38,288 bases of DNA from Mycetocola lacteus (GTDB lineage Bacteria; Actinomycetota; Actinomycetes; Actinomycetales; Microbacteriaceae), in assembly GCF_003667575.1 (NCBI RefSeq), contig NZ_RCUY01000017.1, forward strand, positions 1 through 38,288. Reading direction: 5' to 3'. Below are positions 22,754 to 29,919 of this stretch, in pieces (within the stretch, counting starts at the first letter, position 1; the number at the start of each line of letters is the position of its first letter). The translations under genes were made by a program, and so were the position numbers. Below the pieces are notes generated by a model that had not been told where the DNA came from, did not search any database, and worked only from the letters and a program-made list of their open reading frames with translations.

Positions 22754-24286
22754 ATGGCTAGCCTTCTCCTGCACCCCGATCGACTGGAAGTGAAACTGAC
22801 GGCGGCGGAAAAGGCCCTGGCGCTGCGCAAAGACAACGTGGTGATCCCGCGTGATGCGATCCGCACGGCCTCGATTACCGAGGACCCGTGGGTCTGGCTG
22901 CGGGGTATCCGCTCGCCCGGTTGGTACGTTCCGCTCACCATGGCCGTGGGCCGCTGGAAGTTTAACGGCGGTATGGACTTCCTGGTGATCCGCGGAAGCC
23001 GTCCCACCATCGTGTTTGAGCTGGAGGACGCCGAATATTCCCGCGTGGTGGTCACCACCAAGCATGCGGCGGCACTCGTGGCCGCGCTGGGCCTGGACGA
23101 TGGCGATGCCGCGCGTGCGCGACGCAAGACGGCCGCGGCCCTCGAGGCCGAGAAGCGGATCGAGGCAACCCGGGCCACCGAGGCCGACATTGTTGCGCTG
23201 CTGGAATCCGATATCGAGGTCAACCCGCGCACGGTCACCGGTGTGCGTCCGGCGCTGGTGCGTAAGCTGATCGAGCGTAAGGCCGAGGGTGTGGACCTGC
23301 GCGCGGTTCTCGAGGAGGAACACGCGACGCGTAAGGCCGAGGCCGAGCGGATTGCCGCCGAGCGTGAGGCCGCCCGTAAGGCCGCCAAGAACCCGCTGGC
23401 TCGGGTGACCCCGATCCGCAAGCGTGCCCCGAAAAAAGCGGCTCCCGCCCCGGCAAAGGATGCGGCCCCCGCAGCCAAGGCGAAGCCTGCGGCCGCGAAC
23501 AAGCCTGCCGCCGCGAGCAAGGCCGCTTCAAAGCCTGCCGCGAGTAAGCCGGTGGCGAGTAAGCCCGCCGAGGCGAAGCCTGTCGCGAGCAAGTTTGCCG
23601 AGGCAAAGTCTGCCGCGAGCAAGTCCGCCGAGGCAAAGCCTACCGAAGCAAAACCTGCCGCGAGTAAGCCTGCCGCGAGTAAGTCCACCGCAGCGAAGTC
23701 TACGGAGACTAAGCCCGCCACGGCCAAGCCTGCGGCGGCAAAGCCCGCGGAGTCTAATTCTGCGGCCTCTAAGCCTGCGGAGACGAAGTCTGCTGCGGCC
23801 AAGTCGACCGCGGCCTCGAAGCCTGCGGCGGCAAAGGCTCCGACCGCGAAGACCACTCCCGCGAAGCCTGCCGCGAAAGCTTCGGAGCCCAAGACCCCGG
23901 CCGCGAAGGCCTCGGAATCCAAGGCTCCCGCCGCGAAATCCTCGGTGCCCAAGACTCCGGCCTCAAAGAGTCCGGCAGCCACAGAGCCGGCGACCAAGGC
24001 CCCGGCGGCCAAGACCTCGCCCGCAAAGGCGTCACCGGCGAAGTCCACCTCCGCGGCCAAACCCGCGGCTGCGGCTGGTTCGAGCGCGAAGGCTGCCCCC
24101 GCCGCCAAGTCCGCGGCGGCCAAGACCTCGCCCGCCAAGACCCCCGCCGCCAAGACCTCGCCCGCTTCGAAGCCGGCCCCGGCGGCAAAGTCCACCCCGG
24201 TCGCCAAGAAGCCCGCGGCGAAGAAACCTGCGGCGAAGAAACCGGCAGCGGGCACAGAAGATCCCGAGACCGACACCAAAAAGTAG
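22754..24286 (+). CDS. PH-like domain protein with long histone-H1-like tail
   Basis: The 510-residue protein has three parts. Residues 1-112 match a small actinobacterial domain of unknown function with a PH-like feel (VVIPRDAIRTASITEDPW, GIRSPGWYVPLTMAVGRWK, MDFLVIRGSRPTIVFELED). Residues about 113-220 are helical and charged (TEADIVALLESDIEVNPRT, then ERKAEGVDLRAVLEEEHATR). Residues about 225-510 are a low-complexity Ala/Lys/Pro/Ser repeat of four- to five-residue units, ending KKPAAKKPAAKKPAAG and then TEDPETDTKK. The tail is strongly basic, like histone H1 or actinobacterial HU tails, and should bind nucleic acid or polyphosphate nonspecifically. The tail uses more T-ending codons (CCT, TCT) than the rest of the window. 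The function is unknown. Confidence 0.8.
   Translation: MASLLLHPDRLEVKLTAAEKALALRKDNVVIPRDAIRTASITEDPWVWLRGIRSPGWYVPLTMAVGRWKFNGGMDFLVIRGSRPTIVFELEDAEYSRVVVTTKHAAALVAALGLDDGDAARARRKTAAALEAEKRIEATRATEADIVALLESDIEVNPRTVTGVRPALVRKLIERKAEGVDLRAVLEEEHATRKAEAERIAAEREAARKAAKNPLARVTPIRKRAPKKAAPAPAKDAAPAAKAKPAAANKPAAASKAASKPAASKPVASKPAEAKPVASKFAEAKSAASKSAEAKPTEAKPAASKPAASKSTAAKSTETKPATAKPAAAKPAESNSAASKPAETKSAAAKSTAASKPAAAKAPTAKTTPAKPAAKASEPKTPAAKASESKAPAAKSSVPKTPASKSPAATEPATKAPAAKTSPAKASPAKSTSAAKPAAAAGSSAKAAPAAKSAAAKTSPAKTPAAKTSPASKPAPAAKSTPVAKKPAAKKPAAKKPAAGTEDPETDTKK
23420..24270 (+). repeat. low-complexity AKP-coding repeat
   Basis: About 850 bases of degenerate 12- to 15-base units code for Ala-Lys-Pro/Ser motifs such as AASKP and AAKTSPAK. 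Such tracts change length by slippage or recombination, so length should vary between strains. Confidence 0.75.
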
Positions 24287-24295
24287 CTGGTCCCA

Positions 24296-24342
24296 GACAA
24301 AACGAGGCGAAACCCCACCAGGGGGTTTCGCCTCGTTTTGTC
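24296..24342. terminator. bidirectional terminator
   Basis: A perfect 21-bp stem (24296-24316 with 24322-24342, loop ACCAG) lies between the convergent H1-tail gene and acuI. The outer part is A- and T-rich on both strands. Confidence 0.9.
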
Positions 24343-24350
24343 GGAGCGAG

Positions 24351-25340
24351 CTAGGCGTCGACGTCCACCACCGTGCGTCCACGCAGCTCACCGCGCAGGA
24401 TGGCAGCCCCCGAGGCCCCCACATCCGACATCGGAATGCTGCGGGTCAGTGAGTCAAGCAGATCCAGGTTGAGATCCCGGGCCAGTCGCTGCCAGGCACG
24501 TTCGCGGAGCTCGCGCGGGGCAAAGACCGAGTTGATTCCAATCAGGTGAACCCCACGCAGGATAAACGGGAGCACGGTTCCGGGCAGATCCGGCCCCTGG
24601 GCGAGCCCACACACGGTGGCCAGACCGCGATAGTTCAGCCGTGCCAGCGCATTAACCAGGGTGTGGCTACCCACCGAGTCCACCACTGCCGCAAACTCCT
24701 GCTTTTGCAGCGGGCGTCCGGGCTCGGAGAGCTCCGAGCGTGGGATGATCCGGTCGGCACCGAGGTTGCGCAGGTAGTTGGAGGCGGTGTCCACCCGTCC
24801 ACTCGCGGCCACAACCTCGTAGCCCAGCTCGGCCAGCAGCGCGATGGCGATGCTGCCCACTCCGCCGGCTGCGCCGGTCACCAGCACCGGTCCGGCACTG
24901 GGCTCCAGCCCGGCGTCCTCAAGGGCCAGCACCGAGAGCATCGCGGTGAATCCGGCGGTGCCGATCGCCGCGGCACGGAAATTGCTGATCTGCTGCGGTA
25001 CCGAGATCAGGTCGGCCCCGCTCACCCGCGCATACTGCGCCAGCCCGCCATTATGGCTCTCGCCGAGCCCGGCACCATTGAGCAGGACACGTTCGCCGGG
25101 CTGCCAGAGGTCCAGGTCGGACTCAACCACGAATCCCACCAGGTCGATCCCGGGGATCATCGGATACTCCTTCAGGATGCCGGGGCGCCGCTCCAGTGCG
25201 AGCCCGTCCTTAAAGTTGATTCCCGAAAACTCGATTCGGACGAGGGTGTCTCCCTCGCCGAGCTGGTCGGTGGTGGTGTCTCGAAGTTCGGCACTCTCGG
25301 CGGAGACCCACCAGGCATGAAACGATTCGGATGCACTCAT
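24351..25340 (-). CDS. acuI: acrylyl-CoA reductase / quinone oxidoreductase (YhdH/AcuI type MDR)
   Basis: The 329-residue medium-chain dehydrogenase/reductase lacks zinc ligands. It has the YhdH/AcuI hallmarks: IEFSGINFKDGLAL, PMIPGIDLVGFV, GTAGFTAMLSVLALEDAG, the nucleotide-binding VTGAAGGVGSIAI and ASGR (NADPH-type), and near the end FILRGVHLIGINSV. AcuI reduces acrylyl-CoA to propionyl-CoA with NADPH and detoxifies acrylate; YhdH relatives have broader enone substrates. Both are possible. The ATG at 25340 has TAGGGT exactly six bases upstream, pointing to a leaderless mRNA. The stop lies next to a bidirectional terminator, so it is probably monocistronic. Confidence 0.88.
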   Translation of the reverse strand: MSASESFHAWWVSAESAELRDTTTDQLGEGDTLVRIEFSGINFKDGLALERRPGILKEYPMIPGIDLVGFVVESDLDLWQPGERVLLNGAGLGESHNGGLAQYARVSGADLISVPQQISNFRAAAIGTAGFTAMLSVLALEDAGLEPSAGPVLVTGAAGGVGSIAIALLAELGYEVVAASGRVDTASNYLRNLGADRIIPRSELSEPGRPLQKQEFAAVVDSVGSHTLVNALARLNYRGLATVCGLAQGPDLPGTVLPFILRGVHLIGINSVFAPRELRERAWQRLARDLNLDLLDSLTRSIPMSDVGASGAAILRGELRGRTVVDVDA

Positions 25341-25346
25341 ATCTCC

Positions 25347-25352
25347 ACCCTA
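25347..25352 (-). promoter_or_regulatory. -10 box of leaderless acuI
   Basis: TAGGGT on the minus strand is followed by GGAGAT and ATG. GGAG is too close to the start to be a normal ribosome site. Confidence 0.5.
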
Positions 25353-25441
25353 ACCAGTCGCCCCGGGTCGCGACAGGGGTGCACAAAAAGCATCATGCCC
25401 GACCGATTCAGGGAACCGGCCGGGCATGGGGGACATCGAAA

Positions 25442-26401
25442 CTAGGGGGTGTCGATCCCCAGCGCCTGGATGCTCTGGTGCAGTGCTTCGGCCGAGGCGC
25501 GGAAATGCGCAGCCTCGGAGTCGTTCATCGGCACGTCCAGGACCCGTTCCACGCCGTGCTTGCCCACCACAACCGGCACGCTGAGGGCTACCCCGTCGAC
25601 GCCGTTGTAGTTGTTCAGCACGGTGCTGACTGTCAGCACGGCCTTCTCATCGCGCAGGATTGCCTCGACGATCCGAGCACCGGAGAGCCCGATCGCGTAG
25701 TTGGTGGCGCCCTTGCCGGCGATCACCTTATAGGCCGAACCGACAACCTCCTCATGCAGGCGGGCACGCTCGGTCGAATCGAAGACCAGCTTGCCGTGTT
25801 CGTCGGTCCACTCCAGCAGCGGGGTCGGGCCGATCTTGGCCTGGGACCACAGCGGGAACTCGCTGTCACCGTGCTCACCGATGATGGCCGCGTGCACGCT
25901 CGCCGCCGAGACCCCGGCCTTTTCGGCGATCAGCCAGCGCAGGCGGGCCGAGTCCAGCAGGGTGCCCGAGGAGAGGATGCGTCCGGGCGGAAGATCCACG
26001 ACGCCCTGGGCCGCCACCGTGAGCACGTCACACGGGTTGGTCACCAGGATGAAAACCGCGCGCGGGGCGAGTTCCACCAGCTTGGGTAGGAGTTCACCCA
26101 GGATCCGGGCGTTGGTTCCGGCAAGATCAAGCCGGGTCTGTCCGGGCTGCTGCTTGGCGCCGGCGGTGATGACCACCACCTTGGCACCCGCCACGGCCTC
26201 GATGTCGCCGCCGCCGGTGATCTTTCCGGCCCCGGTAAACGGGGTTCCGTGGGCCAGGTCGAGCACCTCTGCCTCGGCCTTGGCGCGGTCCATGTCGTAC
26301 AGCACGATCTCGCGTGCGGATCCCCGAATCAGGGCGGCATAGGCGAGGGAGGAGCCCACGCTGCCGGCACCGATGATGGCGAGCTTAGAATTTTCGATCA
26401 T
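25442..26401 (-). CDS. ldh: L-lactate dehydrogenase
   Basis: The 319-residue NAD-dependent enzyme interconverts pyruvate and L-lactate. It has the Rossmann motif [14 protein letters not shown] (about 8-21), the mobile loop [14 protein letters not shown] (the Gln before the second Gln matches the lactate-specific position, where malate enzymes have Arg; the Arg in QTR is catalytic), VTNPCDVL, and the active-site [12 protein letters not shown] with catalytic His. It therefore belongs to LDH rather than malate dehydrogenase. The ATG at 26401 overlaps the TGA of the upstream trhO gene (ATGA), so both are translationally coupled. An in-frame extension up to 26608 lies inside trhO and is not real. 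Confidence 0.95.
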   Translation of the reverse strand: MIENSKLAIIGAGSVGSSLAYAALIRGSAREIVLYDMDRAKAEAEVLDLAHGTPFTGAGKITGGGDIEAVAGAKVVVITAGAKQQPGQTRLDLAGTNARILGELLPKLVELAPRAVFILVTNPCDVLTVAAQGVVDLPPGRILSSGTLLDSARLRWLIAEKAGVSAASVHAAIIGEHGDSEFPLWSQAKIGPTPLLEWTDEHGKLVFDSTERARLHEEVVGSAYKVIAGKGATNYAIGLSGARIVEAILRDEKAVLTVSTVLNNYNGVDGVALSVPVVVGKHGVERVLDVPMNDSEAAHFRASAEALHQSIQALGIDTP

Positions 26402-27300
26402 GCGAGTACTCCGGCGTGGGTGGGACAGTGGACGGGGGCTTCGGTGTGCGAGTCGCAGGCGACCAGCTGCGCGCGGCAGCTGGGATCCTCGCAGTTGCGC
26501 ATCTCCGAGGTTGCGGTTTCGCACACCACGCAGTGGCCGATGCGGGCCGCTCCGGGGGCGAAGTCGATCGATCCGCGGGCATCGAACACGTAGAGTGAGC
26601 CCTCCCACAGGCCGTCGTTTCCAAACTGTTCGCCGTAGCGCACGATGCCGCCCTCGAGCTGGTACACCTCGGTGAATCCGCGGTTCTTCATCAGGCCCGA
26701 CAGCACCTCGCAGCGGATGCCGCCGGTGCAGTAGGTCACGATGGGGGTGTCCTTGAGGTGGTCGTAGCGGCCCGATTCGAGCTCGGCCACAAACTGTCGG
26801 GTGTTGCTGACGTCGGGAACGATCGCGTCTTTGAAGCGTCCGATCTCGGCCTCGAAGGCATTGCGGCCATCAAAGAACACGGTGTCCTGGTGTTCCGCCA
26901 CAAAATCGTGCAGTTTGTCCGGGGTGATGCGTCCGCCGCCGCCCTGGATGCCCTCGGCGGTCACGGTGAGCTCTCCCGGGGCGCCGAAGGACACGATTTC
27001 CTCGCGCACCTTGACACTCAGCTTGGGGAAGTCCAGGCTCTGGCCGTGTTCGTCCAGGCCCGTGCCGTCGGACCACTTGACGTCGAGGTTCTTAAACGCC
27101 GGGTACTCGCGGGTTGCACGCAGATAGCGCTTCACCGCGCCGATTTCTCCACCCACGGTGCCGTTCATGCCGTCCTTGGACAGCAGAATTCGCCCGCGCA
27201 GCCCGAGGGATGCGGCCAGGTCGCGCTGCCAGAGGCGGATCGCGTCGGGGTCGGGGAGGGGGGTGAAGACGTAGTAGAGCAGGATCTTCGTTTGGGCCAT
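26398..27300 (-). CDS. trhO: tRNA uridine(34) hydroxylase TrhO (rhodanese domain)
   Basis: TrhO (YceA) hydroxylates uridine at the wobble position 34 of certain tRNAs. The 300-residue protein has the N-terminal acylphosphatase-like domain ([29 protein letters not shown]), a rhodanese domain with the active-site CTGGIRCE, and a C-terminal cysteine-rich block ([14 protein letters not shown], then CRAQ and ACDSH) that probably binds metal. TAAACT stands exactly six bases before the ATG at 27300, suggesting leaderless expression. Its last codons overlap the start of ldh. The coupling of tRNA modification with lactate dehydrogenase is unusual and may reflect only genome compaction. Confidence 0.94.
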   Translation of the reverse strand: MAQTKILLYYVFTPLPDPDAIRLWQRDLAASLGLRGRILLSKDGMNGTVGGEIGAVKRYLRATREYPAFKNLDVKWSDGTGLDEHGQSLDFPKLSVKVREEIVSFGAPGELTVTAEGIQGGGGRITPDKLHDFVAEHQDTVFFDGRNAFEAEIGRFKDAIVPDVSNTRQFVAELESGRYDHLKDTPIVTYCTGGIRCEVLSGLMKNRGFTEVYQLEGGIVRYGEQFGNDGLWEGSLYVFDARGSIDFAPGAARIGHCVVCETATSEMRNCEDPSCRAQLVACDSHTEAPVHCPTHAGVLA

Positions 27301-27306
27301 GATTCC

Positions 27307-27312
27307 AGTTTA
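27307..27312 (-). promoter_or_regulatory. -10 box of leaderless trhO
   Basis: TAAACT on the minus strand is followed by GGAATC and ATG. Confidence 0.5.
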
Positions 27313-27394
27313 GTCGGGCCTACCGGACGGCCCGCCGGGTGCGTTGTAGGAAGCGCACAAGCGTGCATCGGGGTTGGTTGGTGACACTCGCCGG

Positions 27395-27404
27395 TTGTGC
27401 ACAA
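27395..27404. promoter_or_regulatory. small palindrome upstream of the CoA operon
   Basis: TTGTGCACAA is a perfect 10-bp palindrome about 30 bases upstream of TATGCT (27433-27438), the likely -10 box of the operon. It could bind a dimeric regulator, but the palindrome is short. Confidence 0.3.
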
Positions 27405-27432
27405 TCTCCGTGGGGTTCACCTCCGTGCGGTC

Positions 27433-27438
27433 TATGCT
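27433..27438 (+). promoter_or_regulatory. -10 box of the CoA operon
   Basis: TATGCT lies 66 bases upstream of the enoyl-CoA hydratase/isomerase start. No clear -35 hexamer is seen at 17 bases. Confidence 0.4.
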
Positions 27439-27504
27439 CGGGGCATCCACTGATCGCAACGAAGCCATCGCATGCGCCCCGCGCGGGGTGCTCAGGAGGT
27501 CGCA

Positions 27505-28311
27505 ATGACGCAGCACGACAACGATCCAATCCGGCTGGATGTCGCCGGGGGCATCGCCCGGATCACCCTCAACCGGCCCGAGCGGCTCGGGGCTATCAAT
27601 CGGGCGGCCGCGTTGGCCTGGCGCGAAATCGCCGGGGAGGTCGCGGGCCGGGGAGACGTGCAGGCGGTCATCCTGGACTCGATCGGTCCGGCGTTCTGCG
27701 CCGGTGGAGACGTCCTTGAGTTTGCCACCCTGGCGCGTGAGGGTGGGACCACCATCGCCGAGCTGGCCGATGTGATCCACGACGGTCACCGCCTGCTGAC
27801 CTCCGCCCCGATTCCCATCGTGACCGCGGTGCAGGGGGCCGTGGCCGGAGGCGGCCTCGGGTTCATGCTGGTGGGCGACTACGTGGTGGCTTCGGAAAAA
27901 GCCCGTTTTGTCTCCCGCTATGCCGATATCGGTCTCACGCCCGACTGCGGGGTGAGCACGCTACTGCCCGAGGCGATCGGGATGCGCCGGGCGCTGGAGA
28001 TGGTGCTGACCGATCGCAGCCTCGACGCCGAAACCGCCCGGGACTGGGGTCTGATCAACGAGGTGGTGCCCGCCGAGGAGCTGGCTTCCCGGGCCGAGGC
28101 CGTGGCCGCCCACTGGGTCTCCGGTGCCAGCCTGGCGTTCGGGCAGGCCAAACGGCTGTTGCGCACGAGCGTCGGACGCGACTTCCAGGCGGGGCTGGAC
28201 GATGAGGCCACCACGATTGGCGAGGCCTTCGCCCGCACCGAGTCCGCCGAGCGGATCGCGGCCTTTGCCACCCGCTCCCATGCCAAAGCCGCACCGAAGG
28301 AGACCGCATGA
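27505..28311 (+). CDS. enoyl-CoA hydratase/isomerase family protein
   Basis: The 268-residue crotonase-fold protein would hydrate or isomerise an enoyl-CoA. It has the CoA-binding and oxyanion-hole blocks GPAFCAGGDV (61-70) and QGAVAGGGLGFMLVGDYVVAS (from 110). The catalytic Glu of true hydratases is replaced by the Tyr-Ala-Asp sequence, and GLTPDCGVSTLLP keeps the PD Asp used by PaaG-like isomerases, so isomerisation of a double bond is as likely as hydration. The ATG at 27505 has AGGAGG five bases upstream. The next gene starts with overlap (ATGA). With the SDR and thioesterase it forms one operon for a fatty or branched acyl-CoA. Confidence 0.92.
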   Translation: MTQHDNDPIRLDVAGGIARITLNRPERLGAINRAAALAWREIAGEVAGRGDVQAVILDSIGPAFCAGGDVLEFATLAREGGTTIAELADVIHDGHRLLTSAPIPIVTAVQGAVAGGGLGFMLVGDYVVASEKARFVSRYADIGLTPDCGVSTLLPEAIGMRRALEMVLTDRSLDAETARDWGLINEVVPAEELASRAEAVAAHWVSGASLAFGQAKRLLRTSVGRDFQAGLDDEATTIGEAFARTESAERIAAFATRSHAKAAPKETA

Positions 28312-29135
28312 CCCGCACACTCACAAACCGCACCATCCTGATGTCCGGCGGAAGCCGCGGGATCGGGCTGGCCATCGCGCTGCGCGCCGCGGCCGACGGG
28401 GCCAATATCGTCCTGTTGGCCAAAACCGATACCCCGCATCCGGCCCTGGAGGGCACCATTCACACCGCCGCCGAGCAGATCCGGGCGGCCGGCGGGCGGG
28501 CGCTCGCGGTCGTCGGGGATGTACGCAACGATGAGGACGTGGAGCGCGCGGTGGCCGCGGCGATTGCCGAGTTTGGCGGAATCGATATCGTCCTGAACAA
28601 CGCCTCGGTGATCACCCTCGCCGGCAGTCAGGACCTCAGCCCCAAGCGCTATGACCTGATGCAGGACGTCAACACCCGTGGCACGTTTATGCTCAGCCGT
28701 GCGGCCATCCCCGCACTCCTGAAATCCGCGAACCCCCATATTCTCTCGCTGTCCCCGCCCATCAACCTGGATCCCAAGTGGCTGGGTCCGCACATCGGCT
28801 ACACGCTGGCCAAGTATGGAATGTCGCTGGCGACCCTGGGGTTTGCCGCCGAATTTGCCGAGCAGGGGGTGGCCGCCAATACGCTGTGGCCGCGCACCAC
28901 GATCCAGACCGCGGCGGTCAGCAACATCCTGGGCGGCGAGGAGCTCATGCGTCGCAGCCGCACCCCGGAGATCTATGCGGATGCCGCCTATCTGGTGCTG
29001 ACCAGTGACGCGCGTGAGCTGACCGGCCGCTCGCTGATCGTCGAGGACGTGCTGGCCGATCACGGCATCACCGATCTGGATAAGTACGCCCCCGGGGTGG
29101 ATCCCGCCGACCTCTTTCCCGACATCTTCCTCTAG
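28308..29135 (+). CDS. short-chain dehydrogenase/reductase, HSDL2-like
   Basis: The 275-residue SDR has the cofactor motif GGSRGIG (14-20), NNAS in strand 4, and the catalytic YTLAKYG. The stretch ILSLSPPINLDPKWLGPH, then AKYGMSLATLGFAAEF and LWPRTTIQTAA, is the signature of the HSDL2 group, which in animals is a peroxisomal/mitochondrial protein with a lipid-transfer domain; here that domain is absent. Members are thought to act on fatty acyl or steroid substrates. It overlaps the upstream gene by four bases (ATGA), and the thioesterase gene starts six bases past its stop. Ala/Thr follow Lys as a typical NADP(H) or NAD site; the preference is unclear. Confidence 0.92.
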   Translation: MTRTLTNRTILMSGGSRGIGLAIALRAAADGANIVLLAKTDTPHPALEGTIHTAAEQIRAAGGRALAVVGDVRNDEDVERAVAAAIAEFGGIDIVLNNASVITLAGSQDLSPKRYDLMQDVNTRGTFMLSRAAIPALLKSANPHILSLSPPINLDPKWLGPHIGYTLAKYGMSLATLGFAAEFAEQGVAANTLWPRTTIQTAAVSNILGGEELMRRSRTPEIYADAAYLVLTSDARELTGRSLIVEDVLADHGITDLDKYAPGVDPADLFPDIFL

Positions 29136-29141
29136 GACCCC

Positions 29142-29729
29142 ATGCACCTCATCTTTCGTACCCTCCTGGTGATGCGGGCAGCCCGGCGCGGCCTGGCGCG
29201 CGGGAAGACCCTCGGCCACCACGATGTGGGCCGGATTTCACTGCGCACCCTGCTCACCGATCTAGACATCCTGCGCCACATGAACAACGGTGTCTACCTG
29301 TCCATCTTCGACCTGGGCCGGCTGGATCTGATGATTCGCTCGGGCATGTGGGCGGTCATGGAGAAAAACGGTTGGTATGCGGTGGTGGTGAACCAGACGG
29401 TTTCGTACCGGCGTTCGCTGACCCTGGGGCAGCGTTTCACGGTCGAGACCCGGATTATCGGCACCGATGAGGAGGCCGGCTATATCGAGCATCGCATCGT
29501 GGTGGACGGCCAGGTGTACACCCGGGCGCTCATGCGGGCCCGCTTCATTCGGCGGAGCGGGGGAACGGTGTCCCCGGCCGAGTTCATGGCGGCCACCGGC
29601 ATGACCGAGACCGCCGAGCCGTTGCCCGCGTGGATCGCGGACTGGCGCGATGCGGTTGCGCTGCCGCGCTCGCGGGCCGATGCGCCGAGCACCTGGCCCG
29701 GGGACTGGCCCGGGCCCGGGCCCGCGTAA
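29142..29729 (+). CDS. hotdog-fold acyl-CoA thioesterase
   Basis: The 195-residue protein belongs to the 4-hydroxybenzoyl-CoA thioesterase-like (THEM6-like) branch of hotdog enzymes. The signature is DLDILRHMNNGVYLSIFDLGR, where Asp and His-Met-Asn-Asn match the catalytic loop. The N-terminus is basic (RAARRGLARGK). The last 25 residues are Pro/Gly-rich and end close to a GC-rich stretch. It would hydrolyse the acyl-CoA product of the two upstream enzymes to free acid and CoA. AGGA stands four bases before the ATG, which is six bases after the SDR stop. Confidence 0.87.
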   Translation: MHLIFRTLLVMRAARRGLARGKTLGHHDVGRISLRTLLTDLDILRHMNNGVYLSIFDLGRLDLMIRSGMWAVMEKNGWYAVVVNQTVSYRRSLTLGQRFTVETRIIGTDEEAGYIEHRIVVDGQVYTRALMRARFIRRSGGTVSPAEFMAATGMTETAEPLPAWIADWRDAVALPRSRADAPSTWPGDWPGPGPA

Positions 29730-29744
29730 CGGGTGCGGCCCGGT

Positions 29745-29897
29745 GGGGTTGCCTGGAAGTCGCGTGGAAACCGTGGGGGTGTTCGTCGTGTCATCCGATC
29801 CCCGCGAGGGTGATGGGTGTGAGTGCGTTGTCCGGGGGTTGCCTGGAAGAACCGTGGAAACTCCGGGGTGTTCGTCGTGCCGCCCGATCCCAGTGAG
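29745..29897. repeat. two direct repeats upstream of the PutA-like gene
   Basis: Copy 1 (29745-29808) and copy 2 (29835-29897) are about four-fifths identical by eye and start 90 bases apart. Shared blocks are GGGGTTGCCTGGAAG, GTGGAAAC, GGGTGTTCGTCGTG and CCGATCCC. Copy 2 ends ten bases before the -10 box of the PutA-like gene, so it covers the -35 region. They fill most of the gene-free stretch 29730-29919. Confidence 0.75.
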
Positions 29898-29907
29898 TTC
29901 TAGGGCG

Positions 29908-29913
29908 TAGTCT
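29908..29913 (+). promoter_or_regulatory. -10 box of leaderless PutA-like gene
   Basis: TAGTCT is followed by CGGGGT and then ATG at 29920. Confidence 0.5.
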
Positions 29914-29919
29914 CGGGGT

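Noticed and set aside
26401..26608. N-terminal extension of lactate dehydrogenase by 69 residues
   Set aside because: The extension lies inside trhO in another frame, is Arg/Pro-rich, and the Rossmann motif begins right after the ATG at 26401.
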